A stretch of 62,716 nt of DNA from Paraburkholderia sp. NMBU_R16 (lineage in GTDB: Bacteria; Pseudomonadota; Gammaproteobacteria; Burkholderiales; Burkholderiaceae), in NCBI RefSeq assembly GCF_013282575.1, contig NZ_JAAAYE010000035.1, forward strand, positions 1-62,716, given 5' to 3'. Every line of letters begins with the position of its first letter. Positions within the stretch are counted from its first letter, which is position 1. A program made the translations under genes and the position numbers. The notes beneath the pieces were generated by a model. The model searched no databases and had not been told where the DNA came from. It saw only the letters and a program-made list of their open reading frames with translations. This document shows positions 32,448 to 40,875 of the stretch, piece by piece.

Positions 32448-32477
32448 ATTCTAGCAGAAAAAGAGCCGATAAATCAA
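32448..32477 (-). promoter_or_regulatory. Candidate promoter of rpmB-rpmG
   Basis: On the minus strand TTGATT, an 18-nt spacer and TAGAAT. It lies about 155 nt upstream of the rpmB ATG, leaving a leader of roughly 145 nt. Confidence 0.55.
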
Positions 32478-32528
32478 ACCGAATTTGCATTCCGCCCGCC
32501 GGAGCGCCGCCAGGCAGGGCCGCGCACG

Positions 32529-33242
32529 TCAAAGCCACCCGGCGTGCGCGAACGAGAAAACGGCGCTGCGACCCACCACGAGGTGATCGACGAGCTTGAT
32601 GTCGACGAGCGCCAGGGCGTCGCGCAGCATGCGGGTGAGCTGGCGGTCGCTCGCGCTCGGCTGCGCCGCGCCCGAGGGGTGATTATGCGCCACGACGAGC
32701 GCGGCGGCATTGACGGCCAACGCTCGGCGCACGATTTCGCGCGGGTAGACGGCCATGCGCGTGAGCGAGCCGCGTGCGCTTTCCTCGCTGTCGATGAGCC
32801 GGTGGCGCGCATCGAGAAACAAGCAGACGAATACCTCGTACGGCCGGGTACCGATCAGCAGGCGCACGTAGTCTTCCACCGCGGCACTCGAATCGATGAA
32901 TGGCATCTCGCGGGCCTTTTCGGCGAGCGCGCGACGGGCCATCTCCACGACCGCCAGCAACACGGCCGTTTTGGCCGGCCCGATGCCGCGCAGTCCCCGG
33001 AAGTCCGCCGGTGTTGCCTCCAGCATGCTGCGCAGGGAGCCGAAACGCTCGAGCAGCGACCGGGCGAGTTCGAAGACGTCGCGCCCGGGCAGGCCGCAGC
33101 CAAGGAAAATGGCGATGAGCTCGGTGTCGGAAAGCGCGCCCGCTCCGGCGCCGAAGAGCCGCTCGCGCGGCATGTCGCGCGAGCGCCGCTCTTGCGCCTC
33201 TTTTTCCGCCATGCCGGCGATGGGACAGGAACTATCCCGCAT
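32529..33242 (-). CDS. radC: RadC/YeeS family JAB1-type protein
   Basis: JAMM/MPN+ domain protein of 237 residues. The N-terminal helical region carries an HhH-like [14 protein letters not shown] motif. The C-terminal MPN domain holds the putative metal-binding set [17 protein letters not shown]. Despite the name, a direct role in DNA repair is doubtful; the biochemical function is unsettled. I chose the ATG at 33242 ([10 protein letters not shown]), preceded by GGGAG seven nt upstream. It diverges from fkpB. Confidence 0.92.
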   Translation of the reverse strand: MRDSSCPIAGMAEKEAQERRSRDMPRERLFGAGAGALSDTELIAIFLGCGLPGRDVFELARSLLERFGSLRSMLEATPADFRGLRGIGPAKTAVLLAVVEMARRALAEKAREMPFIDSSAAVEDYVRLLIGTRPYEVFVCLFLDARHRLIDSEESARGSLTRMAVYPREIVRRALAVNAAALVVAHNHPSGAAQPSASDRQLTRMLRDALALVDIKLVDHLVVGRSAVFSFAHAGWL

Positions 33243-33434
33243 CAACGCTCTCCCACCATCGCGAGCCGCGGCGGCGGTGTGCCCGGCCGCGTCTTCGCCG
33301 CCCATGCGTGCCCACCGCCAGGTGACTTACAATACAGACTTTGCGCCGGGCGCCGCTGCGCGCGACGCGGCCGCGGTGGTCTTGCGTTGCACGCACGGCG
33401 CGCACCCTGCGCTCCGACCGAACGAGTTATTCCC

Positions 33435-33890
33435 ATGAGCATCATCGATCTCTCCGAAGTTAAACCCGGCTCGCACGTCACGCTCCACTACCGGCTTGCG
33501 CTGGCCGACGGCGCCGACATCGTCAGTACCTTCGGAGACAAGCCGGCTACGCTGCTCGTCGGGGCGGGGCAAATCGCGCCGCCGCTGGAAGACATTCTCG
33601 TGGGGCTCAAGACGGGACACCATTCAACCTTCCGGCTAGGTGCGGGAAAAGCCTTCGGCGAGCGCAATCCCGAGCTGGTTCAGCGCGTCGCGCTGGCCGT
33701 GTTGCGCGAAAACGGCATGGTCGACGAGGATTTCACTCCGGGCGACGTGATCGAATTCAACGCGCCGGACGGCGGCCGCTATGCGGGCGTGCTCAAGGAG
33801 GTCGGCGAAACGTCGGCGCTTTTCGACTTCAATCACCCGCTCGCGGGCCAGGCGCTCACGTTCGAAGTGAAAATCATCGGAATTTTGTAA
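33435..33890 (+). CDS. fkpB: FKBP-type peptidyl-prolyl cis-trans isomerase (SlpA/FkpB)
   Basis: Prolyl isomerase of 151 residues in the SlyD/SlpA group. The FKBP half-domain contains VTLHYRLALADGADIVSTF and LVGAGQIAPPLEDILVGLKTGH. The insert-in-flap region follows (FGERNPELVQRV to GRYAGVLKEV), then DFNHPLAGQALTFEVKI. There is no His-rich SlyD tail. It lies three nt upstream of ispH, an arrangement conserved across proteobacteria. Confidence 0.94.
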   Translation: MSIIDLSEVKPGSHVTLHYRLALADGADIVSTFGDKPATLLVGAGQIAPPLEDILVGLKTGHHSTFRLGAGKAFGERNPELVQRVALAVLRENGMVDEDFTPGDVIEFNAPDGGRYAGVLKEVGETSALFDFNHPLAGQALTFEVKIIGIL

Positions 33891-33893
33891 GAC

Positions 33894-34853
33894 ATGAGCT
33901 TCATGGAAACTTCCCTCGCCACCGCCGAGATTTTGCTCGCCCAGCCGCGAGGCTTTTGCGCGGGCGTCGATCGCGCGATCGAAATCGTCGAGCGCGCGAT
34001 CAAGCTGTTCGGTGCGCCGATCTACGTGCGCCACGAGATCGTCCATAACGCCTATGTCGTCGAGGACTTGCGCAAAAAGGGCGCGGTCTTCGTCGAGTTG
34101 CTCGACGAAGTACCGGCTGGCAGCACGGTCATCTTCAGCGCGCACGGCGTATCGAAGGCCGTGCGCGACGAGGCCGATGCGCGCGGACTGCGCATTTTCG
34201 ACGCGACTTGCCCGCTCGTGACGAAAGTACACATCGAAGTCGCGAAGATGCGGCAAGAAGGCCTCGATATCATCATGATCGGCCACAAGGGGCATCCCGA
34301 GGTCGAGGGGACGATGGGGCAGTGCGCCGAGGGCATGTATCTCGTCGAAAGCGTCGAGGACGTCAATTCCCTCGAGCCGGCCGACCCCGAGCGCATCGCC
34401 TTCGTCACGCAAACGACACTTTCCGTGGACGATGCGTCGGAAATCATTTCGGCGCTGAAATCCCGCTTTCCGTCCATCCGCGAGCCGAAAAAGCAGGATA
34501 TCTGCTATGCCACCCAAAATCGCCAGGATGCGGTCAAATTCATGGCACCGCAGTGCGATGTCGTAATCGTCGTCGGCAGTCCCAACAGCTCGAATTCGAA
34601 CAGGCTCCGGGAAGTCGCGCAAAAGCGCGGCGTGCCCGCATATATGGTCGATGCGCCCGAACAGATCGATCCGGCCTGGGTCGAAGGCAAACGCCGCATC
34701 GGCGTGACGGCCGGCGCCTCGGCTCCGGAAGTGCTGGCACAGGCGGTGATCGGCCGGTTGCGCGAACTGGGCGTGCGCAACGTGCGCGCGCTGGACGGCA
34801 TCGAGGAGGGCATCGCTTTCCCCCTGCCACGCGGCCTGACGCTGCCCGAGTAA
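33894..34853 (+). CDS. ispH: 4-hydroxy-3-methylbut-2-enyl diphosphate reductase
   Basis: Last enzyme of the MEP isoprenoid pathway; it makes IPP and DMAPP. It is a [4Fe-4S] protein of 319 residues with ligands Cys22 ([11 protein letters not shown]), Cys106 ([11 protein letters not shown]) and Cys204 ([10 protein letters not shown]). The proton-relay glutamate lies in the GTMGQ/TQTTLS region, and [10 protein letters not shown] binds diphosphate. It is cotranscribed with fkpB (three-nt gap) and followed by a strong terminator. Confidence 0.97.
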   Translation: MSFMETSLATAEILLAQPRGFCAGVDRAIEIVERAIKLFGAPIYVRHEIVHNAYVVEDLRKKGAVFVELLDEVPAGSTVIFSAHGVSKAVRDEADARGLRIFDATCPLVTKVHIEVAKMRQEGLDIIMIGHKGHPEVEGTMGQCAEGMYLVESVEDVNSLEPADPERIAFVTQTTLSVDDASEIISALKSRFPSIREPKKQDICYATQNRQDAVKFMAPQCDVVIVVGSPNSSNSNRLREVAQKRGVPAYMVDAPEQIDPAWVEGKRRIGVTAGASAPEVLAQAVIGRLRELGVRNVRALDGIEEGIAFPLPRGLTLPE

Positions 34854-34892
34854 GCTTCGCTGCCGACAGTCTCGTCGGATTCCCTTTCTCAA

Positions 34893-34922
34893 AAAAAAGC
34901 GCGCCCCCGAGCGCGCTTTTTT
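34893..34922 (+). terminator. Rho-independent terminator after ispH
   Basis: Stem AAAAAAGCGCGC / GCGCGCTTTTTT with a short C-rich loop, 39 nt past the stop. It is symmetric and could work both ways. Confidence 0.9.
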
Positions 34923-35055
34923 GTTCGCCATTTGCGCTCGCCTTGCGTGGTTGCTCCTCAAAATGTGCGCAAGATCGCAACCGGGTTGCAATCCGAGCCA
35001 AATAGATGCCTCAAAAAAAGGTTGCAATGCAGGAAAACCCTGCCGATCCCCTTTA

Positions 35056-35083
35056 TTGGCCACTCCTGAATTGGAGTTACAAT
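35056..35083 (+). promoter_or_regulatory. Candidate promoter of the livHMGF operon with an inverted repeat in the spacer
   Basis: TTGGCC (35056-35061) and TACAAT (35078-35083) are 16 nt apart. The spacer begins with ACTCC and ends with GGAGT, an inverted repeat well placed for a repressor or activator. Transcription from here would give a leader of about 500 nt before livH. Confidence 0.5.
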
Positions 35084-35327
35084 GCGCGCGTCCTAAAGGT
35101 CTGGTGACCTTCGGCACTAGTTTCGGCAAGGCGCAGGAGACCGAGTTAATGCATGTCCAGTTTGCTTACGCCGCGATCGGCAAGTCGAGCAGCGGCGAGG
35201 CGAGCGATGGCGAGGCGGCGGTGGCTTTCGCCGCCCGCGCACTCGGCACGGCTCTCGCGGGAACGAGGCAGGGCTGGCGTGTGCGGCCGGCTCGCGCCGG
35301 CATGGCCCGGAATCGTGCGACGAATGG

Positions 35328-35420
35328 CGGTGCCGTGACGGTACCCGTCACGGCACCGGTTCATCGTAGTAATGAAGAAGCAGTAGTCCGACGGCACCGC
35401 TACCCGACGGTGCCGTTTTT
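35328..35420 (+). promoter_or_regulatory. Candidate transcription attenuator in the liv leader
   Basis: Four copies of one 9-nt sequence or its complement are arranged as 1 (CGGTGCCGT, 35328-35336), 2 (ACGGCACCG, 35350-35358), 3 (ACGGCACCG, 35391-35399) and 4 (CGGTGCCGT, 35408-35416). Pairing 1:2 is part of a perfect 14-bp stem with a 3-nt loop (35328-35358). Pairing 3:4 is a 9-bp stem followed directly by TTTT, a terminator shape. Pairings 1:3 and 2:4 are equally possible and would remove the 3:4 hairpin. An ORF with a good AGGAG site (35149-35595, 148 codons) runs through the structure and stops right at the livH start codon. It could be a leader ORF; its composition does not look like a normal protein. 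The rest of 34923-35595 shows nothing I recognise. Confidence 0.45.
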
Positions 35421-35595
35421 GCATCCGCCTCATCGGGCCGGCCGCCGGATCACGGCTACATGCGGCGCGTGTGAGGCGGCCAACCCTTACCGGTTTTTTC
35501 ATCAGTACCCGCAGTGCCGTTGCGATTTTCGCCAACCGTCCGCATTACGGCGGACACCGGGCGCAAATCCAATTGCACTGGCTAAGGAGCTTTAA

Positions 35596-36546
35596 ATGGA
35601 TATCTTCATCCAGCAGATCCTCAACGGTCTGGTGCTCGGCAGCGTTTATGCCATCATCGCACTGGGCTACACAATGGTGTACGGCATTCTGGGCATCATC
35701 AACTTCGCCCACGGCGACGTGCTGATGGTGGGCGCGATGGTTGCGTTATCGACCATCTCGGTGCTGCACAACCACTTCCCCGGACTCGGCAACGTTCCGA
35801 CGTTGATCATCGGGCTCGTCGTTGCCGCTGCGGTGTGCGCGGTCGTAGGCTACGTGATCGAACGCGCCGCCTACCGGCCCTTGCGGCGGGCGCCTCGCCT
35901 CGCGCCGCTCATTACCGCAATCGGGGTATCGATCCTGCTGGAGACGCTGGCCATGATGATCTGGTCGCGCAATCCGCTGCCGTTCCCGCAGCTCCTGTCG
36001 ACCGATCCGATCAACGTCATCACCGCCGGCGAGAACAATCCGGGCGCGGTCATCTCGATGACTGAAATCGTGATCATCGCCGTCGCGTTCCTTGTCATGG
36101 GCGGCCTGCTGCTGCTCGTGCACAAGACGAAGCTCGGCCGCGCGATGCGCGCGATCGCCGAGAACCCGAACGTCGCGAGCCTCATGGGCGTGAACCCCAA
36201 CTTCGTCATCTCGGCAACCTTCATGATCGGCTCCGCGCTCGCCGCGCTGGCGGGCGTCATGATCGCGTCTGAATACGGCAACGTGCACTTTTACATGGGC
36301 TTCATTCCCGGCATGAAGGCGTTCACGGCCGCGGTGCTCGGCGGCATCGGCAACCTCGGCGGCGCGATGGTCGGCGGCGTGGTGCTCGGCCTGATCGAAC
36401 AGCTTGGGGCCGGCTACATCGGCAATCTGACGGGCGGTGTGTTCGGCAGTAACTATCAGGACGTATTCGCATTCATCGTGCTGATCATCGTCCTCGTCTT
36501 CCGTCCGTCGGGTCTGCTCGGCGAGCGCGTGGCAGACCGTGCGTAA
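35596..36546 (+). CDS. livH: Branched-chain amino acid ABC transporter permease LivH
   Basis: Inner-membrane permease of the LIV-I type importer, 316 residues, about eight membrane spans. Family features are GSVYAIIALGYTMVYGILGIINFAHGD at the N-terminus, the LGRAMRAIAENPNVASLMG cytoplasmic loop, and the C-terminal GMKAFTAAVLGGIGNLGGAMVGG segment. AAGGAG six nt upstream supports the ATG. It is the first gene of livHMGF. No binding-protein gene (livJ/K) is adjacent, so the periplasmic component must be encoded elsewhere. Confidence 0.95.
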   Translation: MDIFIQQILNGLVLGSVYAIIALGYTMVYGILGIINFAHGDVLMVGAMVALSTISVLHNHFPGLGNVPTLIIGLVVAAAVCAVVGYVIERAAYRPLRRAPRLAPLITAIGVSILLETLAMMIWSRNPLPFPQLLSTDPINVITAGENNPGAVISMTEIVIIAVAFLVMGGLLLLVHKTKLGRAMRAIAENPNVASLMGVNPNFVISATFMIGSALAALAGVMIASEYGNVHFYMGFIPGMKAFTAAVLGGIGNLGGAMVGGVVLGLIEQLGAGYIGNLTGGVFGSNYQDVFAFIVLIIVLVFRPSGLLGERVADRA

Positions 36547-36564
36547 GGGCAAGGAGCAAGGAAC

Positions 36565-37734
36565 ATGACCTCAATTCAACCGATCGAGCCGTCCACGACG
36601 CTCATCCCTGAAAAGAACGCAGCGAAGACCCTCGTCGTCGGTGTGCTGACTGCCGCTCTCGTGATCGCGGCCCCGCTTCTGATCGGCGCAGCCGGCGGCA
36701 ACTACTGGGTGCGCGTGCTCGACTTCGCGATGCTCTATGTGATGCTCGCGCTGGGCCTGAACGTCGTGGTGGGCTTTGCCGGCCTGCTCGATTTGGGCTA
36801 CATCGCCTTTTACGCGGTGGGGGCCTACACGGCGGCGCTGCTCACTTCGCCGCACCTCGCGAACCAGTTCGAGTGGATCGGTCATATGTTCCCCGGCGGC
36901 ATCCATGCGCCGTACTGGGTGGTCGTGCCGATCGCGATGGGGCTCGCCGCGCTCTTCGGTGTGCTGCTTGGCGCTCCGACGCTGCGGCTGCGCGGCGATT
37001 ACCTCGCCATCGTGACCTTGGGCTTCGGGGAAATCGTCCGGATCTTCATGAACAACCTCGACCGTCCGGTGAACATTACGAACGGGCCGCAGGGCATTAC
37101 GGGCGTCGACCCGGTTCACGTGGCCGGCTTCAATCTGTCGCAGACGCATACGCTGTTCGGCATGCAGTTGCCGTCGGTCTACATGTATTACTACCTGTTC
37201 GTGCTGTGTTCGCTGTTCGTCATCTGGGTTTGCACGCGGTTGCAGCACTCGCGTATCGGTCGCGCCTGGGCCGCCATTCGCGAAGACGAAATCGCCGCCA
37301 AGGCGATGGGCATCAACACGCGTAACGTGAAACTGCTCGCATTCGCGATGGGCGCATCGTTCGGCGGCCTGTCGGGAGCGATGTTCGCGGGCTTTCAAGG
37401 TTTCGTGTCGCCCGAATCGTTCACGTTCTGGGAATCGGTCGTTGTGCTGGCTTGCGTCGTACTGGGCGGCATGGGCCACATCCCCGGCGTGATTCTTGGC
37501 GCAGTGCTCCTCGCCATCTTCCCCGAATTCCTGCGCTCGACGATGGGTCCGCTGCAGCACTGGATCTTTGGTCACCAGATCGTCGATACGGAAGTGATCC
37601 GTCAGTTGCTCTACGGCCTCGCCATGGTGCTCATCATGCTCTATCGCTCGGAGGGCTTGTGGCCCGCGGCGAAGCATGAGGACCGAATCGCGAAACTGGC
37701 CAAGCGCGGCAGCAAGAAGCCGGCGCGCGCCTAA
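36565..37734 (+). CDS. livM: Branched-chain amino acid ABC transporter permease LivM
   Basis: Second permease of the LIV-type importer, 389 residues, with about ten membrane spans. Characteristic segments are YVMLALGLNVVVGFAGLLDLGYIAFYAVGAY, LRGDYLAIVTLGFGEIVRI, RIGRAWAAIREDEIAAKAMGIN and GGMGHIPGVILGA. It lies 18 nt after livH with an AAGGAG site. The C-terminus is basic (KLAKRGSKKPARA). Confidence 0.95.
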   Translation: MTSIQPIEPSTTLIPEKNAAKTLVVGVLTAALVIAAPLLIGAAGGNYWVRVLDFAMLYVMLALGLNVVVGFAGLLDLGYIAFYAVGAYTAALLTSPHLANQFEWIGHMFPGGIHAPYWVVVPIAMGLAALFGVLLGAPTLRLRGDYLAIVTLGFGEIVRIFMNNLDRPVNITNGPQGITGVDPVHVAGFNLSQTHTLFGMQLPSVYMYYYLFVLCSLFVIWVCTRLQHSRIGRAWAAIREDEIAAKAMGINTRNVKLLAFAMGASFGGLSGAMFAGFQGFVSPESFTFWESVVVLACVVLGGMGHIPGVILGAVLLAIFPEFLRSTMGPLQHWIFGHQIVDTEVIRQLLYGLAMVLIMLYRSEGLWPAAKHEDRIAKLAKRGSKKPARA

Positions 37735-37763
37735 TGCCCGAAGCCAAGGCTGGAGATATTTTT

Positions 37764-38540
37764 ATGAGCAACAAATCCATTCGACTGTCCGTCACGGGCG
37801 TGAACAAGCGCTTCGGGGGGCTGCAGGCGCTGTCCGACGTCGGCTTGCAAATCGAGGAAGGACAGATCTACGGTCTGATCGGCCCGAACGGAGCCGGCAA
37901 GACGACGTTCTTCAACGTGATCACCGGCCTTTACACGCCCGACTCGGGCGAGTTCAGGCTCGACGGCCAGGAATACAAGCCGGAAGCCGTCTACCAGGTG
38001 GCGAAGGCGGGGATCGCGCGTACCTTCCAGAACATCCGCCTTTTCGGCGGCATGACGGCGCTCGAAAACGTCATGGTCGGCCGTCACGTGCGCACGAAGC
38101 ACGGCCTGTTCGGCGCAGTGTTCCAGACGCCGGCCGAGCGCCAGGAAGAGCGCGAGATCAAGGAGCGCGCGCTGGAGCTGCTGGAGTACGTGGGCGTGCT
38201 GCAATACGCCGACTACACGGCGCGCAACCTCTCGTACGGCCATCAGCGCCGGCTCGAGATCGCACGCGCGCTCGCCACCGATCCGAAGCTGCTCGCGCTC
38301 GATGAGCCGGCCGCGGGGATGAACGCGACGGAAAAGCTCGAGCTCACCAAGCTGCTCGACAAAATCCGTAGCGACGGCAGGACGATCCTGCTCATCGAGC
38401 ACGACGTGAAGCTCGTGATGCACCTGTGCAATCGCATGACGGTGCTCGATTACGGCAAGGTGATCGCCGAAGGTCTGCCGCAGGATGTGCAGAAAGACCC
38501 GAAGGTGATCGAGGCATATCTCGGAGCGGGGGTCCACTGA
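37764..38540 (+). CDS. livG: Branched-chain amino acid ABC transporter ATPase LivG
   Basis: Cytoplasmic ATPase of the LIV-type importer, 258 residues. Walker A is GPNGAGKTT, followed by TFQNIRLFGGMTALENVMVG, the divergent signature LSYGHQRRLEIARAL, Walker B LLALDEPAAGMN and the switch His in LLIEHDVKLVM. The C-terminal PQDVQKDPKVIEAYLG is typical. I prefer the ATG at 37764 (MSNKSIRL), which has a GGAG eight nt upstream. An in-frame ATG at 37734 that overlaps the livM stop would add ten residues. Confidence 0.94.
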   Translation: MSNKSIRLSVTGVNKRFGGLQALSDVGLQIEEGQIYGLIGPNGAGKTTFFNVITGLYTPDSGEFRLDGQEYKPEAVYQVAKAGIARTFQNIRLFGGMTALENVMVGRHVRTKHGLFGAVFQTPAERQEEREIKERALELLEYVGVLQYADYTARNLSYGHQRRLEIARALATDPKLLALDEPAAGMNATEKLELTKLLDKIRSDGRTILLIEHDVKLVMHLCNRMTVLDYGKVIAEGLPQDVQKDPKVIEAYLGAGVH

Positions 38541-39256
38541 TGGCTACGGCAATGTTGAAAATCAAGGGCCTGCAGGTCAACTACGGCGGCATTCAAGCGG
38601 TCAAGGGCGTCGACATGGAGGTCGCGCAGGGCGAACTCGTCACGCTGATCGGCGCGAACGGTGCCGGCAAGACCACGACGATGAAGGCCATCACGGGCTT
38701 GAAGCCCTATTCGGCCGGTGACATCGAGTACAACGGTCAATCGATCAAGGGCGTGCCGCCGCACGAACTGCTCAAGCGCGGTCTGGCGATGGTGCCGGAA
38801 GGGCGCGGCATCTTCGCGCGCATGTCGATCGTCGAGAACATGCAGATGGGTGCGTATCTGCGTAACGATACGGACGGCATCAAGAAGGACGTCGAGCGTA
38901 TGTTCGGCTTCTTCCCGCGCTTGAAGGAGCGGGCGAGCCAGCTCGCGGGCACGCTTTCGGGCGGCGAGCAGCAGATGCTGGCGATGGCGCGCGCCGTGCT
39001 GTCGAAGCCTAAGCTGCTGTTGCTCGACGAACCGTCGATGGGTCTCTCGCCGATCATGGTCGAGAAAATCTTCGAGGTCGTAAGGGAAATTTCGAAGGAG
39101 GGCATCACGGTGCTGCTGGTCGAGCAGAACGCGCGGCTCGCGCTTCAGGCTGCGGACCGTGGCTATGTGATGGACTCGGGCGCGGTCACCATGTCGGGCA
39201 ACGCGAAGGACATGCTCGACGATCCGAAGGTACGCGCAGCTTATCTCGGCGAGTAA
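38540..39256 (+). CDS. livF: Branched-chain amino acid ABC transporter ATPase LivF
   Basis: Second ATPase of the LIV-type importer, 238 residues. Walker A is GANGAGKTT, then VPEGRGIFARMSIVENM, signature LSGGEQQMLAMARAL-type (LSGGEQQMLAMARAV), Walker B LLLLDEPSMGLSP and the switch segment VLLVEQNARLAL. The ATG overlaps the livG stop (TGATG). It is the last gene of the operon, followed by two hairpins. Confidence 0.95.
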   Translation: MATAMLKIKGLQVNYGGIQAVKGVDMEVAQGELVTLIGANGAGKTTTMKAITGLKPYSAGDIEYNGQSIKGVPPHELLKRGLAMVPEGRGIFARMSIVENMQMGAYLRNDTDGIKKDVERMFGFFPRLKERASQLAGTLSGGEQQMLAMARAVLSKPKLLLLDEPSMGLSPIMVEKIFEVVREISKEGITVLLVEQNARLALQAADRGYVMDSGAVTMSGNAKDMLDDPKVRAAYLGE

Positions 39257-39271
39257 GAGCGAGTCGTGACC

Positions 39272-39330
39272 GGGCGGGCGTGTTCGCCCGCCCCAACGTG
39301 AAAGGCCGCATGTTCCAGCATGCGGCCTTT
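39272..39330. terminator. Double-hairpin terminator between livF and argD
   Basis: First hairpin GGGCGGGCG / CGCCCGCCC (39272-39293). Second hairpin with 12-bp perfect arms AAAGGCCGCATG / CATGCGGCCTTT (39301-39330). It is symmetric, so it can serve the two convergent genes. Confidence 0.75.
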
Positions 39331-39384
39331 GTCGTTTATCGTCGGTCCGTGTGGGGGCACTGTGTATGGCCCCGCGGCGCACGG

Positions 39385-40569
39385 TCAGAGCGAGTCGAGC
39401 ACTTCCCGCAGCATCGCCATCATCTGATCGATTTCCTGGGTCGTCACGTTCAGCGCCGGCATGAAGCGCAGCAGGTTCGGACGCGCAGCGTTGAGCAGCA
39501 GGCCATCGGGCTGCATGAGGCGGGCCTTTTCGACGATCTGCGGGCCGATGTCCTTGCCGAGCAGGAGCGCCCGCAAGAGGCCTTCGCCGCGCTCACCCTC
39601 GAAGCCGCGTTCCGCGGACAACTCGATGAGCCGTTCGCGCAGGTACTCGCTGCGCTCACGCACGCCTTCGAGGAAGCCGGGTGCCGTCAGTTGCGAGAGC
39701 ACGGAGTAGCCGACGGCCGTCATGAGCGGATTGCCGTTGTAGGTGCCGCCTTGATCGCCCGCGTCGAAGCACGCGACGTCGGCCTTCGAGAGCAGCGCGG
39801 CGAGCGGTACGCCGCCGCCGATGCCCTTGCCGAGCGTCATGATGTCGGGCTCGATGCCGGACAGCTCATAGGCGAACAGCGTGCCCGCGCGACCGCAGCC
39901 GCTTTGCACTTCGTCGACGATCAGCAGTACGTTGTGACGCTGCGTCAATGCTCGCAGCTCGCGCATGAATTCGCGCGTGGCCGGAATCACGCCGCCTTCG
40001 CCCTGGATCGGCTCGAGCATGACGGCGACCGTCTTGTCGCCGATCAGTCGCTCGACCGACGCGATATCGTTGAGCTCGGCCTTGGGAAAGCCCGGGACCT
40101 GCGGCGCGTAGATCGTGTCCCAGCCGGGTTTGCCGCTCGCGGACATCGTGGCGATCGTCCGTCCGTGGAAGCTGTGATCGAACGTGACGATTTCGTATGC
40201 GCCGTTCTTGAATTTCCGGCCCCACTTACGGGCAAGCTTGATCGCGCCTTCGTTGGCTTCCGCGCCGCTGTTGGCGAAGAAGACCTTGTCGAAGACGCTG
40301 TATTCGGTGAGCAGGCCGGCGAGCTTTGCCATCGGCTCGTTGTAGAAAGCCGGCGACGGATTGATCAACGTACGTGCCTGCTTTTCGAGCGCTTCGATCA
40401 TGCCGGGATTGCAGTGACCCAGGCAGTTCACGGCCCAGCCTTGAATGAAATCGAGGTAGCGCTTGCCTTCGCTATCGAAGATCCACGAGCCTTCGCCATG
40501 GGTGAAGACGACCTCGGGCCGGTTCGTGATGTACATCAGCGATTGCGTCGGGTATTCATTGAAATGCAT
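39385..40569 (-). CDS. argD: Acetylornithine aminotransferase (class III, PLP)
   Basis: Aminotransferase of 394 residues. Family markers are [66 protein letters not shown] and the PLP lysine Lys248 in [15 protein letters not shown]. It closely resembles proteins annotated as acetylornithine transaminase in Burkholderia. The family also covers succinylornithine and 4-aminobutyrate enzymes, and no other arg gene is nearby, so the substrate is probable rather than certain. The start at 40569 (MHFNEYP) is fixed by similarity. Confidence 0.85.
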   Translation of the reverse strand: MHFNEYPTQSLMYITNRPEVVFTHGEGSWIFDSEGKRYLDFIQGWAVNCLGHCNPGMIEALEKQARTLINPSPAFYNEPMAKLAGLLTEYSVFDKVFFANSGAEANEGAIKLARKWGRKFKNGAYEIVTFDHSFHGRTIATMSASGKPGWDTIYAPQVPGFPKAELNDIASVERLIGDKTVAVMLEPIQGEGGVIPATREFMRELRALTQRHNVLLIVDEVQSGCGRAGTLFAYELSGIEPDIMTLGKGIGGGVPLAALLSKADVACFDAGDQGGTYNGNPLMTAVGYSVLSQLTAPGFLEGVRERSEYLRERLIELSAERGFEGERGEGLLRALLLGKDIGPQIVEKARLMQPDGLLLNAARPNLLRFMPALNVTTQEIDQMMAMLREVLDSL

Positions 40570-40613
40570 GGGGCGCTCCGCGAGAGTGAAGGAAGGCAAC
40601 GATCCGTAAAAAT

Positions 40614-40641
40614 GAAAAAAGCCACGGGAGTCCGTGGCTTT
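40614..40641 (-). terminator. Rho-independent terminator upstream of argD
   Basis: Stem AAAGCCACGG / CCGTGGCTTT (40618-40641) with a four-nt loop, followed on the minus strand by TTTTTTCATTTTT. It ends the short transcription unit that starts near 40762. Confidence 0.85.
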
Positions 40642-40663
40642 CGCTGTTTGACCGGGTTTGCGC

Positions 40664-40762
40664 CTAGCGTTGTTGCTGCGAGGCGCGCATCCGCGACGAG
40701 CCGACGGCTTCCCAAGCGGGTAGCGAGCGGCGACGTCGGAAAAGGGTGTGGATGCGGTTCAT
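40664..40762 (-). CDS. Possible leaderless 32-residue peptide gene or small RNA
   Basis: A 32-codon ORF encodes a basic peptide ([18 protein letters not shown] at the N-terminus, ending RMRASQQQR). It stands exactly between a good promoter (40770-40798) and a terminator (40614-40641), giving a transcript of about 150 nt. The -10 box ends seven nt before the ATG, so the RNA would start at or next to it and the ORF would be read leaderless. Alternatively the product is a small RNA and the ORF is incidental. argD begins 45 nt beyond the terminator, so read-through could link them. I do not recognise the peptide. Confidence 0.45.
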   Translation of the reverse strand: MNRIHTLFRRRRSLPAWEAVGSSRMRASQQQR

Positions 40763-40769
40763 GCGCGCA

Positions 40770-40798
40770 AGAATACGACAGCGCGCGCATCGATGCAA
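40770..40798 (-). promoter_or_regulatory. Promoter of the 32-codon unit
   Basis: On the minus strand TTGCAT (40793-40798), exactly 17 nt, then TATTCT (40770-40775). This is a good sigma-70 layout. Confidence 0.6.
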
Positions 40799-40875
40799 TC
40801 GCTTCGTCATGCCCGCGTTGCGCATCGCCATCGTGCCGGCATATGTCGCGCAATTGAAATTCACGCCGCCGTACG

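Noticed and set aside
35149-35595. 148-codon ORF with a good ribosome-binding site ending at the livH start
   Set aside because: As a normal protein gene it fails: it runs through two strong hairpins and a terminator and has odd composition. Kept only as a possible leader ORF within the attenuator feature.
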